11,277 nt of DNA, from NCBI GenBank assembly GCA_900550005.1, contig URQL01000041.1:1-11277 (forward strand), in the 5' to 3' direction. This stretch comes from an uncultured Erysipelotrichaceae bacterium. GTDB lineage: Bacteria; Bacillota_I; Bacilli_A; Erysipelotrichales; Coprobacillaceae. Of the stretch, positions 1 to 6,938 are shown in pieces. Numbering within the stretch: the stretch's first letter is position 1; each line of letters opens with the position of its first letter. The notes below the pieces were generated by a model. The model saw nothing but the letters and a program-made list of their open reading frames with translations. It did no database searches and was not told where the DNA came from. The position numbers and the translations under genes are program-made.

Positions 1-376
1 ATCCTGGCACGTTTTTATCACAGTTAGGAATCATAACTAAACCATCAAATTGATGAGCAGAAGCCATCGCTTCTGTAGAATCAGCAATAAGTTCACGTGT
101 GACTAAAGAATATTTCATTCCACTATGTCCCATAGCAATTCCATCACATACAGCAATAGCTGGAATTTCAACTGGTGTTCCTCCTGCTAGATAAATTCCT
201 TTTTTAACAGCTTCACAAATTTTATCCAAGTTCATATGTCCTGGAACAATTTCATTATAAGAATTTACAACCCCAATTAATGGACGTTCCAATTCTTCAT
301 CAGTATAGCCTAATGCATTGAATAAAGAACGGTGTGGTGCTCTTTCAACGCCTTTTTTTACATTATCACTTTTCAT
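1..376 (-). CDS. ilvD: Dihydroxy-acid dehydratase, N-terminal 125 residues (cut by window edge)
   Basis: Dehydrates 2,3-dihydroxy-isovalerate and 2,3-dihydroxy-3-methylvalerate to the 2-keto acids that lead to valine/leucine and isoleucine. The visible N-terminus opens MKSDNVKKGVERAPHRSLF. It carries VVNSYNEIVPGHMNLDK (37-52), AVCDGIAMGHSGM (75-87, D78 a likely Mg ligand) and MIPNCDKNVPG (115-125), where C119 is a likely Fe-S ligand and D120/K121 lie at the Mg site. Position 46 is Gly where [2Fe-2S] dehydratases have Cys (TPCN); from family knowledge this suggests the oxygen-sensitive [4Fe-4S] type. The ATG at 376 lies 3 nt after the leuB stop, and its Shine-Dalgarno (AGGGGG) straddles the end of leuB, so translation is probably coupled. 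The rest of the protein is outside the window. Identity is near certain. Confidence 0.95.
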   Translation of the reverse strand, partial: MKSDNVKKGVERAPHRSLFNALGYTDEELERPLIGVVNSYNEIVPGHMNLDKICEAVKKGIYLAGGTPVEIPAIAVCDGIAMGHSGMKYSLVTRELIADSTEAMASAHQFDGLVMIPNCDKNVPG

Positions 377-379
377 AAC

Positions 380-1468
380 TTACCCCCTGATTTTTTCACA
401 AATCAAATCACCCATTTGACTTGTTGTCACTAAAGTTGTTCCTTCTTCATAAATATCATTTGTACGATAGCCTTCTTTTAATACAGCCTGAATCGCATCT
501 TCAATCACTTTTGCTTCATTATCTAAATCAAAAGAATAACGTAACATCATCGCAGCAGAAAGAATAGTAGCAATTGGATTGGCTTTTCCTGTTCCAGCTA
601 TATCTGGGGCAGATCCATGACTTGGTTCATATAAACCAAATTTACCTTCTGCAAGTGAAGCACTAGATAACATTCCAATTGATCCAGTTACCATACTTGC
701 TTCATCTGATAAAATATCACCAAACATGTTTTCTGTTAAAATGACATCAAATTGTTTTGGATCACGAACAAGTTGCATAGCACAGTTATCCACTAACATA
801 TGTTCTAATTTAACTTCAGGATAATCTTTAGCAACTTCTTCAACAACTTTACGCCACAAACGAGAAGAGTCTAATACGTTCGCTTTATCCACACTAATGA
901 CAGATTTACGACGTTTCATTGCAATTTCAAATCCCCATTTAGCGATTCTTCTAATTTCATTTTCATCATAAGATAAAGTATCTGTTGCTTTTAAAACACC
1001 ATTTACTTCTTTTGTTTCACGTGCTCCAAAGTATAATCCCCCTGTAAGTTCACGCATGATCATCATATCAAAACCACCTTGAGTGATTTCTTCTTTTAAT
1101 GGGCAAGCCCCTTTTAATTCTTCGTAGAGATAAGCTGGTCTTAGATTAGCAAACAATCCTAATTCTTTTCTAATTTTTAATAAACCGGCTTCTGGTCTTA
1201 AACTTGGTTCTAATTTATACCAAGGAGAAGTGGTTGTATTTCCACCAATTGCTCCAAGTAAAACGGCATCACTTTTTTTAGCGATTGCAATCGCTTCATC
1301 AGTTAGAGGAACACCGTATTTATCGATGGATTCTCCTCCCATTAAAATACGTTCATAGTTAAATTGATGTTGGTATTTTGAAGCAATCGTATTTAATACT
1401 TTGATCGCTTCATCAACGATTTCAGGACCAATTCCATCCCCTTTAATAACAGCAATATTATAATTCAT
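380..1468 (-). CDS. leuB: 3-isopropylmalate dehydrogenase
   Basis: NAD-dependent oxidative decarboxylation of 3-isopropylmalate to 2-ketoisocaproate, the third leucine-branch step; cytoplasmic and probably dimeric. The 362 residues match the usual family length of about 350-370. The N-terminus reads IAVIKGDGIGPEI (5-17). Substrate-site residues are visible in RKELGLFANLRP (R100, R110), R139 of MRELTGG, Y146 and K195. The metal-site Asp residues are D227 (VDN) and D251/D255 in FGDILSDEAS. The NAD-binding loop GSAPDIAGTGKANP (286-299) has the Asp-Ile pair typical of NAD-linked LeuB rather than NADP-linked isocitrate dehydrogenase. The ATG at 1468 follows a GGGGGGAAAG ribosome site and starts 14 nt after the leuD stop. 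It ends 3 nt before ilvD. Confidence 0.97.
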   Translation of the reverse strand: MNYNIAVIKGDGIGPEIVDEAIKVLNTIASKYQHQFNYERILMGGESIDKYGVPLTDEAIAIAKKSDAVLLGAIGGNTTTSPWYKLEPSLRPEAGLLKIRKELGLFANLRPAYLYEELKGACPLKEEITQGGFDMMIMRELTGGLYFGARETKEVNGVLKATDTLSYDENEIRRIAKWGFEIAMKRRKSVISVDKANVLDSSRLWRKVVEEVAKDYPEVKLEHMLVDNCAMQLVRDPKQFDVILTENMFGDILSDEASMVTGSIGMLSSASLAEGKFGLYEPSHGSAPDIAGTGKANPIATILSAAMMLRYSFDLDNEAKVIEDAIQAVLKEGYRTNDIYEEGTTLVTTSQMGDLICEKIRG

Positions 1469-1482
1469 TTTTCTTTCCCCCC

Positions 1483-1974
1483 TTATTTCTTTTTTGAATT
1501 AACGTAATTTACTAATCCATCAAGTTCAATCATCTTTTGTAAGAATGGTGGGAAAGGTTGAGCTTGGTATTGTTTATTTTTTGTTTTATTATAAATAATT
1601 CCTGTAGCGTAATCGATTTCGATTTCATTTCCTTCTTCAATATCTTTAGCAGCTTCATCGCATTCTAGAATTGGAAAACCAATATTGATTGAGTTACGAT
1701 AGAAAATTCTTGCAAAAGAAGAGGCAATTACACAACTTACTCCACAAGATTTAATAGCCAATGGAGCATGTTCTCTTGAAGAACCACATCCAAAATTTTT
1801 TCCACCTACGATAATATCCCCTGGTTGCACTGTTTTAGAAAAATTAGGATCAATATCTTCCATACAGTGAGCAGCTAAATCTTTAGGATCATAAGAATTT
1901 AAATAGCGAGCTGGAATAATAACATCTGTATCTACATTATCTCCATATTTATATACTTTACCATTTGCTTTCAT
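1483..1974 (-). CDS. leuD: 3-isopropylmalate dehydratase small subunit (short type)
   Basis: Swivelling-domain subunit of the LeuCD isomerase that converts 2-isopropylmalate to 3-isopropylmalate. The protein has 163 residues and begins MKANGKVYKYGDNVDTDVI. The hallmark DNVDTDVIIPARYL and GGKNFGCGSSREHAPLAI motifs are intact. The length fits the short LeuD class (about 160-170) rather than the enterobacterial type of about 200, and its partner LeuC is also the short class. An in-frame ATG at 2028 would add 18 residues, but it lies inside leuC. The ATG at 1974 has a strong AGGAGG site that overlaps the leuC TAG stop, so 1974 is chosen. The gap to leuC is 13 nt, which suggests coupled translation and balanced subunits. 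Confidence 0.95.
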   Translation of the reverse strand: MKANGKVYKYGDNVDTDVIIPARYLNSYDPKDLAAHCMEDIDPNFSKTVQPGDIIVGGKNFGCGSSREHAPLAIKSCGVSCVIASSFARIFYRNSINIGFPILECDEAAKDIEEGNEIEIDYATGIIYNKTKNKQYQAQPFPPFLQKMIELDGLVNYVNSKKK

Positions 1975-1987
1975 TGTTCTTTTCCTC

Positions 1988-3253
1988 CTATAAATCTTCT
2001 GGTCCAGCGATGATTCCTTTAATTGCACTTGCTGCAGCTACAGCAGGAGATGCTAAATATATTTTAGAATCCACATGACCCATACGTCCTACAAAGTTAC
2101 GGTTTGTTGTTGAAACACATTTTTCTCCAGCGGCTAATACCCCCATATGTCCACCCATACATGGTCCGCAACTTGGTGTATTAAATGTACATCCACTTTC
2201 AACAAATATTTCTGCTAACCCTTCCATAATACATTGTAAATAGATTTTTTGTGTTGCCGGAATAACCATAACTCTTACATGATCCGCTACTTTTCTTCCT
2301 TTTAAAATACTTGCAGCTTCTCTCATATCACTCATACGTCCATTTGTACAAGATCCAATAACAACTTGATCAATTTTGATATCTTCCATAGCATGAATTT
2401 CATCAATTGTTTTTGCATTTCCTGGTAAATGTGGGAATGCAACGGTTGGACGGATTTCACTTAAATCAATTGTATATTCTTCATCATAGATAGCATCTTC
2501 ATCTGGTGTATATTCTTTAAATTCTTTTGTTGAATGTTCTTTCATATACGCACGTGTTTGATCATCTACGATAAAGATACCATTTTTACCACCGGCTTCA
2601 ATTGCCATGTTAGAAATGGTAAAACGATCATCCATACTTAAAGAATGAACACCTTCACCCATAAATTCCATGGATTTATATAAAGCACCATCTACACCAA
2701 TTTTTCCAATAATATGTAAAATAACATCTTTACCACTTACATGTGGTTGTAATTTTCCTACTAAATTAAATTTAATAGCTGAAGGCACTTTAAACCAAAG
2801 TTCACCTATTGCCATTCCAGTAGCAATATCTGTAGAACCAACACCAGTTGAAAAAGCCCCTAAAGCACCATAAGTACAAGTATGACTATCTGCTCCGATA
2901 ATACATTCACCGGCTACAACGATTCCTTTTTCAGGTAAGATTGCATGTTCAATTCCCATACGTCCAATTTCAAAATAATGTTTTAAACATTGTTCATGGG
3001 CAAATTCACGCATATCTTTTGCGTTTTGTGCTGATTTAATATCCTTTGCTGGCGTAAAGTGGTCAGGTACAATCACGACTTTATCTTTATCAAACACTTT
3101 TGTAGCCATTTGATCAAAGATAGGTTTTGCCATTGGCCCTGTAATATCATTTGCCATTACTATATCTAATTTTGCTTCGATTAGTTGCCCTGCTTCTACA
3201 TGATCTAAAGAAGCATGTGCCGCTAAAATCTTTTGTGTCATTGTCATTGCCAT
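1988..3253 (-). CDS. leuC: 3-isopropylmalate dehydratase large subunit (short type)
   Basis: Aconitase-fold [4Fe-4S] subunit of isopropylmalate isomerase. The 421 residues match the short bacterial/archaeal class (about 418-425) and not the E. coli type of about 466. The cluster ligands are visible as C302 in GSCTNGRMSD and C362/C365 in SCGPCMGGHMG. GADSHTCTYGALGAFSTGVG (120-139) is the conserved aconitase-family segment. This class overlaps homoaconitase in sequence, but adjacency to leuD, leuB and leuA makes leucine synthesis the sensible role. The N-terminus MAMTMTQKILAAHA offers three close ATGs; the first (3253) is chosen because AGAGAGG lies about 9 nt upstream. It is preceded by a 100-nt spacer with a complex repeat, the only sizeable gap in the operon. 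Confidence 0.96.
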   Translation of the reverse strand: MAMTMTQKILAAHASLDHVEAGQLIEAKLDIVMANDITGPMAKPIFDQMATKVFDKDKVVIVPDHFTPAKDIKSAQNAKDMREFAHEQCLKHYFEIGRMGIEHAILPEKGIVVAGECIIGADSHTCTYGALGAFSTGVGSTDIATGMAIGELWFKVPSAIKFNLVGKLQPHVSGKDVILHIIGKIGVDGALYKSMEFMGEGVHSLSMDDRFTISNMAIEAGGKNGIFIVDDQTRAYMKEHSTKEFKEYTPDEDAIYDEEYTIDLSEIRPTVAFPHLPGNAKTIDEIHAMEDIKIDQVVIGSCTNGRMSDMREAASILKGRKVADHVRVMVIPATQKIYLQCIMEGLAEIFVESGCTFNTPSCGPCMGGHMGVLAAGEKCVSTTNRNFVGRMGHVDSKIYLASPAVAAASAIKGIIAGPEDL

Positions 3254-3283
3254 ATCTATTTTCCTCTCTCATCTTATTTCGCA

Positions 3284-3352
3284 CATTTAATGCGTCGCTA
3301 GTAAAAAGAAGTAATTCTTTGCACTAGCATCGCATTAAATGCGATGCGTAGT
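3284..3352. repeat. Three-arm inverted/direct repeat between ilvC and leuC
   Basis: Three related segments fill most of the 100-nt ilvC-leuC spacer. Arm 3338-3352 and arm 3323-3336 are inverted copies around a single base at 3337: 14 pairs with one bulged base at 3348, the inner 10 perfect. Arm 3323-3341 also pairs with arm 3284-3302, 17 of 19 positions, with mismatches at 3295/3330 and 3296/3329. The middle arm can therefore pair with either neighbour but not with both. A further small palindrome (3305-3310 with 3315-3320, loop GTAA) sits between the second pair. In the minus-strand transcript no U-run follows, so this is not a normal intrinsic terminator. It could be an mRNA-processing or stabilising hairpin, a structural switch before the leuC ribosome site, or a degenerate mobile repeat. 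Confidence 0.75.
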
Positions 3353-3353
3353 A

Positions 3354-4370
3354 TTAGTTATTGATTAATTTGTCTTCATCAGACCAGCTATATAATTTAC
3401 GGATATCTTCTCCTACTTTTTCAGACACATGTTCACTAGCTAATTTTCTCATTGCTTTAAAGTGAGCTTGTCCTCCTGCTTCTGACATATCTAATAAGAA
3501 GTCTTTAGCAAAAGTACCATCTTGGATGTTCTTTAAAATTTGTTTCATTGCTTTTTTAGTATCTTCAGTAATGATTTTTGGTCCTGTAATATAATCACCG
3601 TATTCAGCAGTGTTTGAAATTGAATAACGCATTCCGCTAAATCCTGATTGGTAGATTAAGTCAACGATTAATTTCATTTCATGGATACATTCAAAGTAAG
3701 CATTTCTTTCATCATATCCAGCTTCTACTAATGTTTCAAATCCAGCTTGCATTAATGCACAAACCCCACCACAAAGAACAGCTTGTTCACCAAATAAATC
3801 TGTTTCAGTTTCTGTTCTAAATGTTGTTTCAAGAACACCTGCTCTCGCTCCACCAATACCTAAAGCGTAAGCTAAAGCGATGTCTTGAGCTCTACCTGAT
3901 GCATCTTGTTCAACAGCAACTAAGCAAGGAACACCTTTACCTACTTGATATTCACTTCTTACAGTGTGTCCTGGTCCTTTAGGAGCAACCATTGTAACAT
4001 CCACATTTGCTGGTGGTACGATTTGTCCAAAATGGATATTGAAACCATGAGCAAACATTAACATGTTTCCTTCTTCTAGGTTTGGTGCAATTTCCTCTTT
4101 GTATAATTTTGCTTGTTTTTCATCATTGATTAAGATCATAATGATATCTGCTTTTTTAGCAGCTTCTCCTGATGTATATACTTCAAAACCTTGTTCTTCT
4201 GCTTTTTTCCAAGATTTAGATCCTTCATATAACCCAATAATAACTTTAACTCCTGAATCTCTTAAGTTTAAAGCGTGAGCATGTCCTTGAGAACCATAAC
4301 CAATTATTGCTACTGTTTTCCCGTCTAATAATCCTAAATCACAATCACTTTCATAAAAAATCTTTGCCAT
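3354..4370 (-). CDS. ilvC: Ketol-acid reductoisomerase, class I
   Basis: Isomerises and reduces 2-acetolactate or 2-aceto-2-hydroxybutyrate to the dihydroxy acids used by IlvD; Mg- and nicotinamide-dependent. The 338 residues fit the short class I enzymes. The Rossmann motif IIGYGSQGHA is at 22-31. Catalytic H108 is in FAHGFNIHFG, K131 in APKGPGHTVR, and the Mg ligands are D191 and E195 in TDLFGEQ, with E227/E231 in the second metal segment. The SISNTAEYG stretch is at 250-258. The cofactor loop after the second strand reads LYEGSKS (47-53): Tyr-Glu stands where NADPH enzymes usually have a basic residue, which may mean NADH preference. The ATG at 4370 is 2 nt after the ilvN stop, and its AGAGGGGGAAA site is formed by the last ilvN codons. 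Confidence 0.97.
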   Translation of the reverse strand: MAKIFYESDCDLGLLDGKTVAIIGYGSQGHAHALNLRDSGVKVIIGLYEGSKSWKKAEEQGFEVYTSGEAAKKADIIMILINDEKQAKLYKEEIAPNLEEGNMLMFAHGFNIHFGQIVPPANVDVTMVAPKGPGHTVRSEYQVGKGVPCLVAVEQDASGRAQDIALAYALGIGGARAGVLETTFRTETETDLFGEQAVLCGGVCALMQAGFETLVEAGYDERNAYFECIHEMKLIVDLIYQSGFSGMRYSISNTAEYGDYITGPKIITEDTKKAMKQILKNIQDGTFAKDFLLDMSEAGGQAHFKAMRKLASEHVSEKVGEDIRKLYSWSDEDKLINN

Positions 4371-4372
4371 TT

Positions 4373-4891
4373 TTATTTTCCCCCTCTTTCTTGATTGTCT
4401 ATGTTCTCATCATAAAGTCCACGGCTTAATCCAGTAATTCCTGTACGTGCTAGCTCTAAGATGTTGAACCCTTCTAGCATAGCGAGCAATCCATTGATTT
4501 TTGATTGATCACCTGTAATTTCGATTGTTATTGAACGTGGTGACACGTCAATGATCTTTGCTCGAAAGATTTCTATAATCGATGTTAATTTTTGTCTTGT
4601 TTCATCATCTGCTTCTACTTTGATTAAAACAAGTTCACGAAAAACTGATGTTTCTTCAGGTAATTCATGCAATTCAACAACATCAACCAATTTACTTAAT
4701 TGTTTAACGACCTGTTCCATCACATCTCTTTCACCACTTGAAACAATCGTCATTCTTGAAATACCTTCAATTTGCGTTGTTCCTGCAGTTAAACTATCTA
4801 TACTATATCCTCTACGGCTAAAAAGTCCGGTTACCCGACTAAGGACACCAAAAGAATTTTCAGCCAGTATGGAAATCACAAAACGCTTCAT
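4373..4891 (-). CDS. ilvN: Acetolactate synthase regulatory (small) subunit
   Basis: Regulatory partner that activates the IlvB catalytic subunit and confers valine feedback inhibition. The 172 residues give a full-length small subunit. An N-terminal ACT domain (about 3-78) has the signature ILAENSFGVLSRVTGLFSRR with RGYSIDSLTAG following. The C-terminal domain (about 80-160) includes ELVLIKVEAD and the typical end GLLAMLEGFNILELARTG. Relative to E. coli IlvH, the valine-site Asn11 and Gly14 are kept (N12, G15), but the Asn29 position is Ser30. The start at 4891 follows AGGTGG, which overlaps the leuA TAG stop (9-nt gap). No ilvB is adjacent, which is unusual next to the common ilvB-ilvN order; the partner must be encoded elsewhere, perhaps after ilvD. 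Confidence 0.95.
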   Translation of the reverse strand: MKRFVISILAENSFGVLSRVTGLFSRRGYSIDSLTAGTTQIEGISRMTIVSSGERDVMEQVVKQLSKLVDVVELHELPEETSVFRELVLIKVEADDETRQKLTSIIEIFRAKIIDVSPRSITIEITGDQSKINGLLAMLEGFNILELARTGITGLSRGLYDENIDNQERGGK

Positions 4892-4900
4892 TTATTCCAC

Positions 4901-6580
4901 CTACTTCTTTAAAATGTTATAAATACGGTTTGTTGCTGAAAAAATAGCTTTGATTGAAGCAATATTAATATTCTCATCTACACCCACACCATAACATGTT
5001 TTTCCTGTTTGCTTATCTTGCAATTCAACATAAGCTGCTGCTTTTGCATTTGCTCCTGATGTTAAAGCATGTTCTTGATAGTCGATCAATTTAGCATTTA
5101 GATAATGATTTGTATCTAAAGCATTTTTAACACTATCAATCGGTCCATTTCCTACACCACAAATCACTTTTACTTCACCCTGATCTTCTAATGTGACTTC
5201 TACTTGACGATCATAGCCTAAATTTTGATTTGTTGTATCTTGAATTTGATATTTTTTAAATGTATATGGTGTAACAACATCAAGATACATTTCTTTAAAA
5301 GCTTCATAGATTCTTTCAGGAGAAATTTCTCCTTCTTTTTCCGTAATCGTTTGAACGTATTTAGAAAATTCTTGTTGTAAAGCTTTTGGTAATCTAAATC
5401 CATAAGTTGTATCCATAACAAAGGCAACGCCACCTTTACCTGATTGAGAATTAATTCGAACGATTGGTTCATATTGACGATTTAAATCCGCTGGATCAAT
5501 TGGTAAATAAGGCACTTCCCAAATACCGGTATTTCTTTCTTTATAAGCTTTCATTCCTTTATTGATAGCATCTTGATGACTACCGGAAAAAGCAGTGAAA
5601 ACAAGTTGTCCAGCATAAGGATGACGTGGTTCCACTTCCATTTTTGTTACACGTTCATAAACTTCTTTAATTTTATTCATTTGACTCATTTCAAGTTTAG
5701 GATCGATGCCATGAGTAAACATATTCATTGCCACATTAATGATATCGACATTTCCTGTTCTTTCACCATTACCAAATAATGTTCCTTCAACACGATCAGC
5801 ACCTGCAAGTAAAGCAAGTTCAGTTGAAGCAACCCCACATCCTCGATCATTATGAGGATGAACGGAAACAACCACACGATCACGATCTTTAAAGTTACGA
5901 CAACAATATTCAATTTGATCAGCGTAAACATTTGGTGTATTCATTTCAACCGTAGATGGTAAATTAATAATCACTTTTTTATCTTTACTTGCTCCCCATT
6001 CATCCATAACGGCATCACAAATTTCGACTGCATAATCCATTTCTGTTCCTGTGAAACTTTCTGGTGAATATTCTAAAATCACTTCTCCATCAAATTCACT
6101 TGTTAAACTTTTGACTAAACGTGTTCCATCAATAGCAATTTGTTTGATTTGTTCTTTATTCATATTAAATACAACATCTCTTTGAAGTACTGAAGTTGAA
6201 TTATAAATATGTACAATAGCTCTTTTTAATCCTTTTAATGATTCAAAAGTTCTTCTAATCAAGTGTTCTCTTGCTTGAGTCAATACTTGTACTGTTACAT
6301 CATCAGGGATCAAATTTTGATCAATTAACGTTCTTAAAAAATCATATTCAATTTGTGAAGAAGAAGGAAAACCAACTTCGATTTCTTTAAATCCCATATC
6401 TACTAACATCTTGAACATTTCAATTTTTTCATCAATGTTCATTGGTGTAATTAAAGCTTGGTTACCATCTCTTAAATCAACACTACACCAAATTGGTGCC
6501 TTTTCAATTTCTTTATTTGGCCAAGTTCGATTTGTTAATTTTACTGTTTCAAATTTTTTATATTTTTTATAATTCATCAT
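4901..6580 (-). CDS. leuA: 2-isopropylmalate synthase, long (type 2) form
   Basis: Condenses acetyl-CoA with 2-ketoisovalerate, the committed and leucine-inhibited step. The 559 residues and the start motif TWPNKEIEKAPIWCSVDLRD match the long yeast/actinobacterial LeuA type rather than the Bacillus/E. coli type of about 510. In the TIM-barrel lyase domain, R37/D38 and N40-Q41 lie in VDLRDGNQAL, metal ligands H241 and H243 in SVHPHNDRG, and N277 in GNGERTGNVD. HPYAGQLVFTAFSGSHQDAI (320-339) is typical of the type. The C-terminal LeuA regulatory domain covers about 455-555 (ICGVGNGPIDSVKNALD through YGVGVDENINIASIKA). It is the first gene behind the T-box leader. Tandem ATGs at 6580 and 6577 follow AGGAAGGGA; the first is taken, though either could be used. 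Confidence 0.97.
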   Translation of the reverse strand: MMNYKKYKKFETVKLTNRTWPNKEIEKAPIWCSVDLRDGNQALITPMNIDEKIEMFKMLVDMGFKEIEVGFPSSSQIEYDFLRTLIDQNLIPDDVTVQVLTQAREHLIRRTFESLKGLKRAIVHIYNSTSVLQRDVVFNMNKEQIKQIAIDGTRLVKSLTSEFDGEVILEYSPESFTGTEMDYAVEICDAVMDEWGASKDKKVIINLPSTVEMNTPNVYADQIEYCCRNFKDRDRVVVSVHPHNDRGCGVASTELALLAGADRVEGTLFGNGERTGNVDIINVAMNMFTHGIDPKLEMSQMNKIKEVYERVTKMEVEPRHPYAGQLVFTAFSGSHQDAINKGMKAYKERNTGIWEVPYLPIDPADLNRQYEPIVRINSQSGKGGVAFVMDTTYGFRLPKALQQEFSKYVQTITEKEGEISPERIYEAFKEMYLDVVTPYTFKKYQIQDTTNQNLGYDRQVEVTLEDQGEVKVICGVGNGPIDSVKNALDTNHYLNAKLIDYQEHALTSGANAKAAAYVELQDKQTGKTCYGVGVDENINIASIKAIFSATNRIYNILKK

Positions 6581-6603
6581 TTTCTATCCCTTCCTATTCC
6601 TAA

Positions 6604-6652
6604 TAAAAAAACTCTCGTACTAATCCTAAAAACGGACTAGAGGACGAGAGTT
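6604..6652 (-). terminator. Intrinsic terminator of the T-box leader
   Basis: The 9-bp outer stem pairs AACTCTCGT (6652-6644) with ACGAGAGTT (6618-6610). An inner 7-bp stem (CTAGTCC with GGATTAG, one G-U) caps it, and a run of seven T in the transcript ends at 6604. Its 5' arm supplies the UCGUCCUC strand that the antiterminator uses. It lies 23 nt upstream of the leuA start, with the leuA ribosome site between. Confidence 0.95.
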
Positions 6653-6676
6653 GTATTTACTTCGTGGTTCCACCTC
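6640..6676 (-). promoter_or_regulatory. T-box antiterminator with UGGA-containing bulge
   Basis: The conserved T-box sequence reads GAGGUGGAACCACGA in RNA. GAGG (6676-6673) pairs with CCUC (6643-6640), and ACGA (6665-6662) pairs with UCGU (6647-6644). This leaves the classic 7-nt bulge UGGAACC (6672-6666). The first four bulge bases should pair with the NCCA end of uncharged tRNA. The variable base at 6669 is A, which calls for discriminator U73, whereas bacterial tRNA-Leu normally has A73. The 3' half overlaps the 5' arm of the terminator, so the two structures exclude each other. Confidence 0.9.
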
Positions 6677-6909
6677 AATTCGCTAGTATGTCACCATACT
6701 AACCTCAATAAGTACGCCAATTTATTGGTTCATACTCTAGTTGGATAACGGTAACTAAAACCGTAGCAGCTTACTTGCTTAAAGCTTTTAGTGCTCTACT
6801 CGTGGACGAGTTCGATCCATTGCCAACATTTCTTTACACCACCCAGAAATTCTCTATGCTTGACGCAAAATCTACTATTTCCATTCATCGTATTTTGGTT
6901 GTTGAAATG

Positions 6910-6938
6910 ATATTACATTTTTCCGCAAAAAAAGTCAA
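6910..6938 (-). promoter_or_regulatory. Sigma-A type promoter of the leu-ilv operon
   Basis: The -35 box TTGACT (6938-6933) and the -10 box TAATAT (6915-6910) are separated by exactly 17 nt. This predicts a transcript start near 6903, so the T-box leader begins at the 5' base of stem I. The DNA upstream (about 6940-7036) is almost entirely A/T with A- and T-tracts, and could serve as an UP element. It is the only good promoter found for the seven-gene operon. Confidence 0.88.

Larger units (their letters stand above)
6604..6903 (-). promoter_or_regulatory. T-box riboswitch leader of the leu-ilv operon (CUC/Leu specifier)
   Basis: This transcribed leader reads uncharged tRNA and controls transcription into leuA. 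In RNA order the stem I lower helix UGGA/UCCA encloses a specifier loop with AGUAGA at 6876-6871 on one side and GAACUCG on the other. The specifier CUC (Leu) is at 6810-6808 and is followed by the usual purine. The apical part has an AUAGAGA bulge and UGGGUGGUG loop segments typical of stem I. A stem IIA/B-like segment (CGG...CCGUUAUCC) lies around 6740-6765. Stem III is a 7-bp hairpin with a GUGA loop (about 6683-6700). The T-box, antiterminator and terminator follow. High leucine charging should give termination; uncharged tRNA-Leu should give read-through. The 5' end is set by the promoter at 6910-6938. Confidence 0.93.

Noticed and set aside
1975..2028. N-terminal extension of LeuD from an ATG at 2028.
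   Set aside because: It lies wholly inside leuC, has no ribosome site, and the extra 18 residues are absent from the family; ATG 1974 has AGGAGG.
2670..2873. Plus-strand open frame opposite leuC, and similar antisense frames opposite ilvC, ilvN and leuA.
   Set aside because: No ribosome sites, low-complexity or unlikely protein sequence, and full overlap with well-supported conserved genes.
6814..6816. AUC (Ile) in the specifier loop as an alternative or second specifier.
   Set aside because: CUC has the expected position next to the UCCA lower helix with a purine after it. AUC lies higher, near the upper helix, so dual decoding is not supported by sequence alone.
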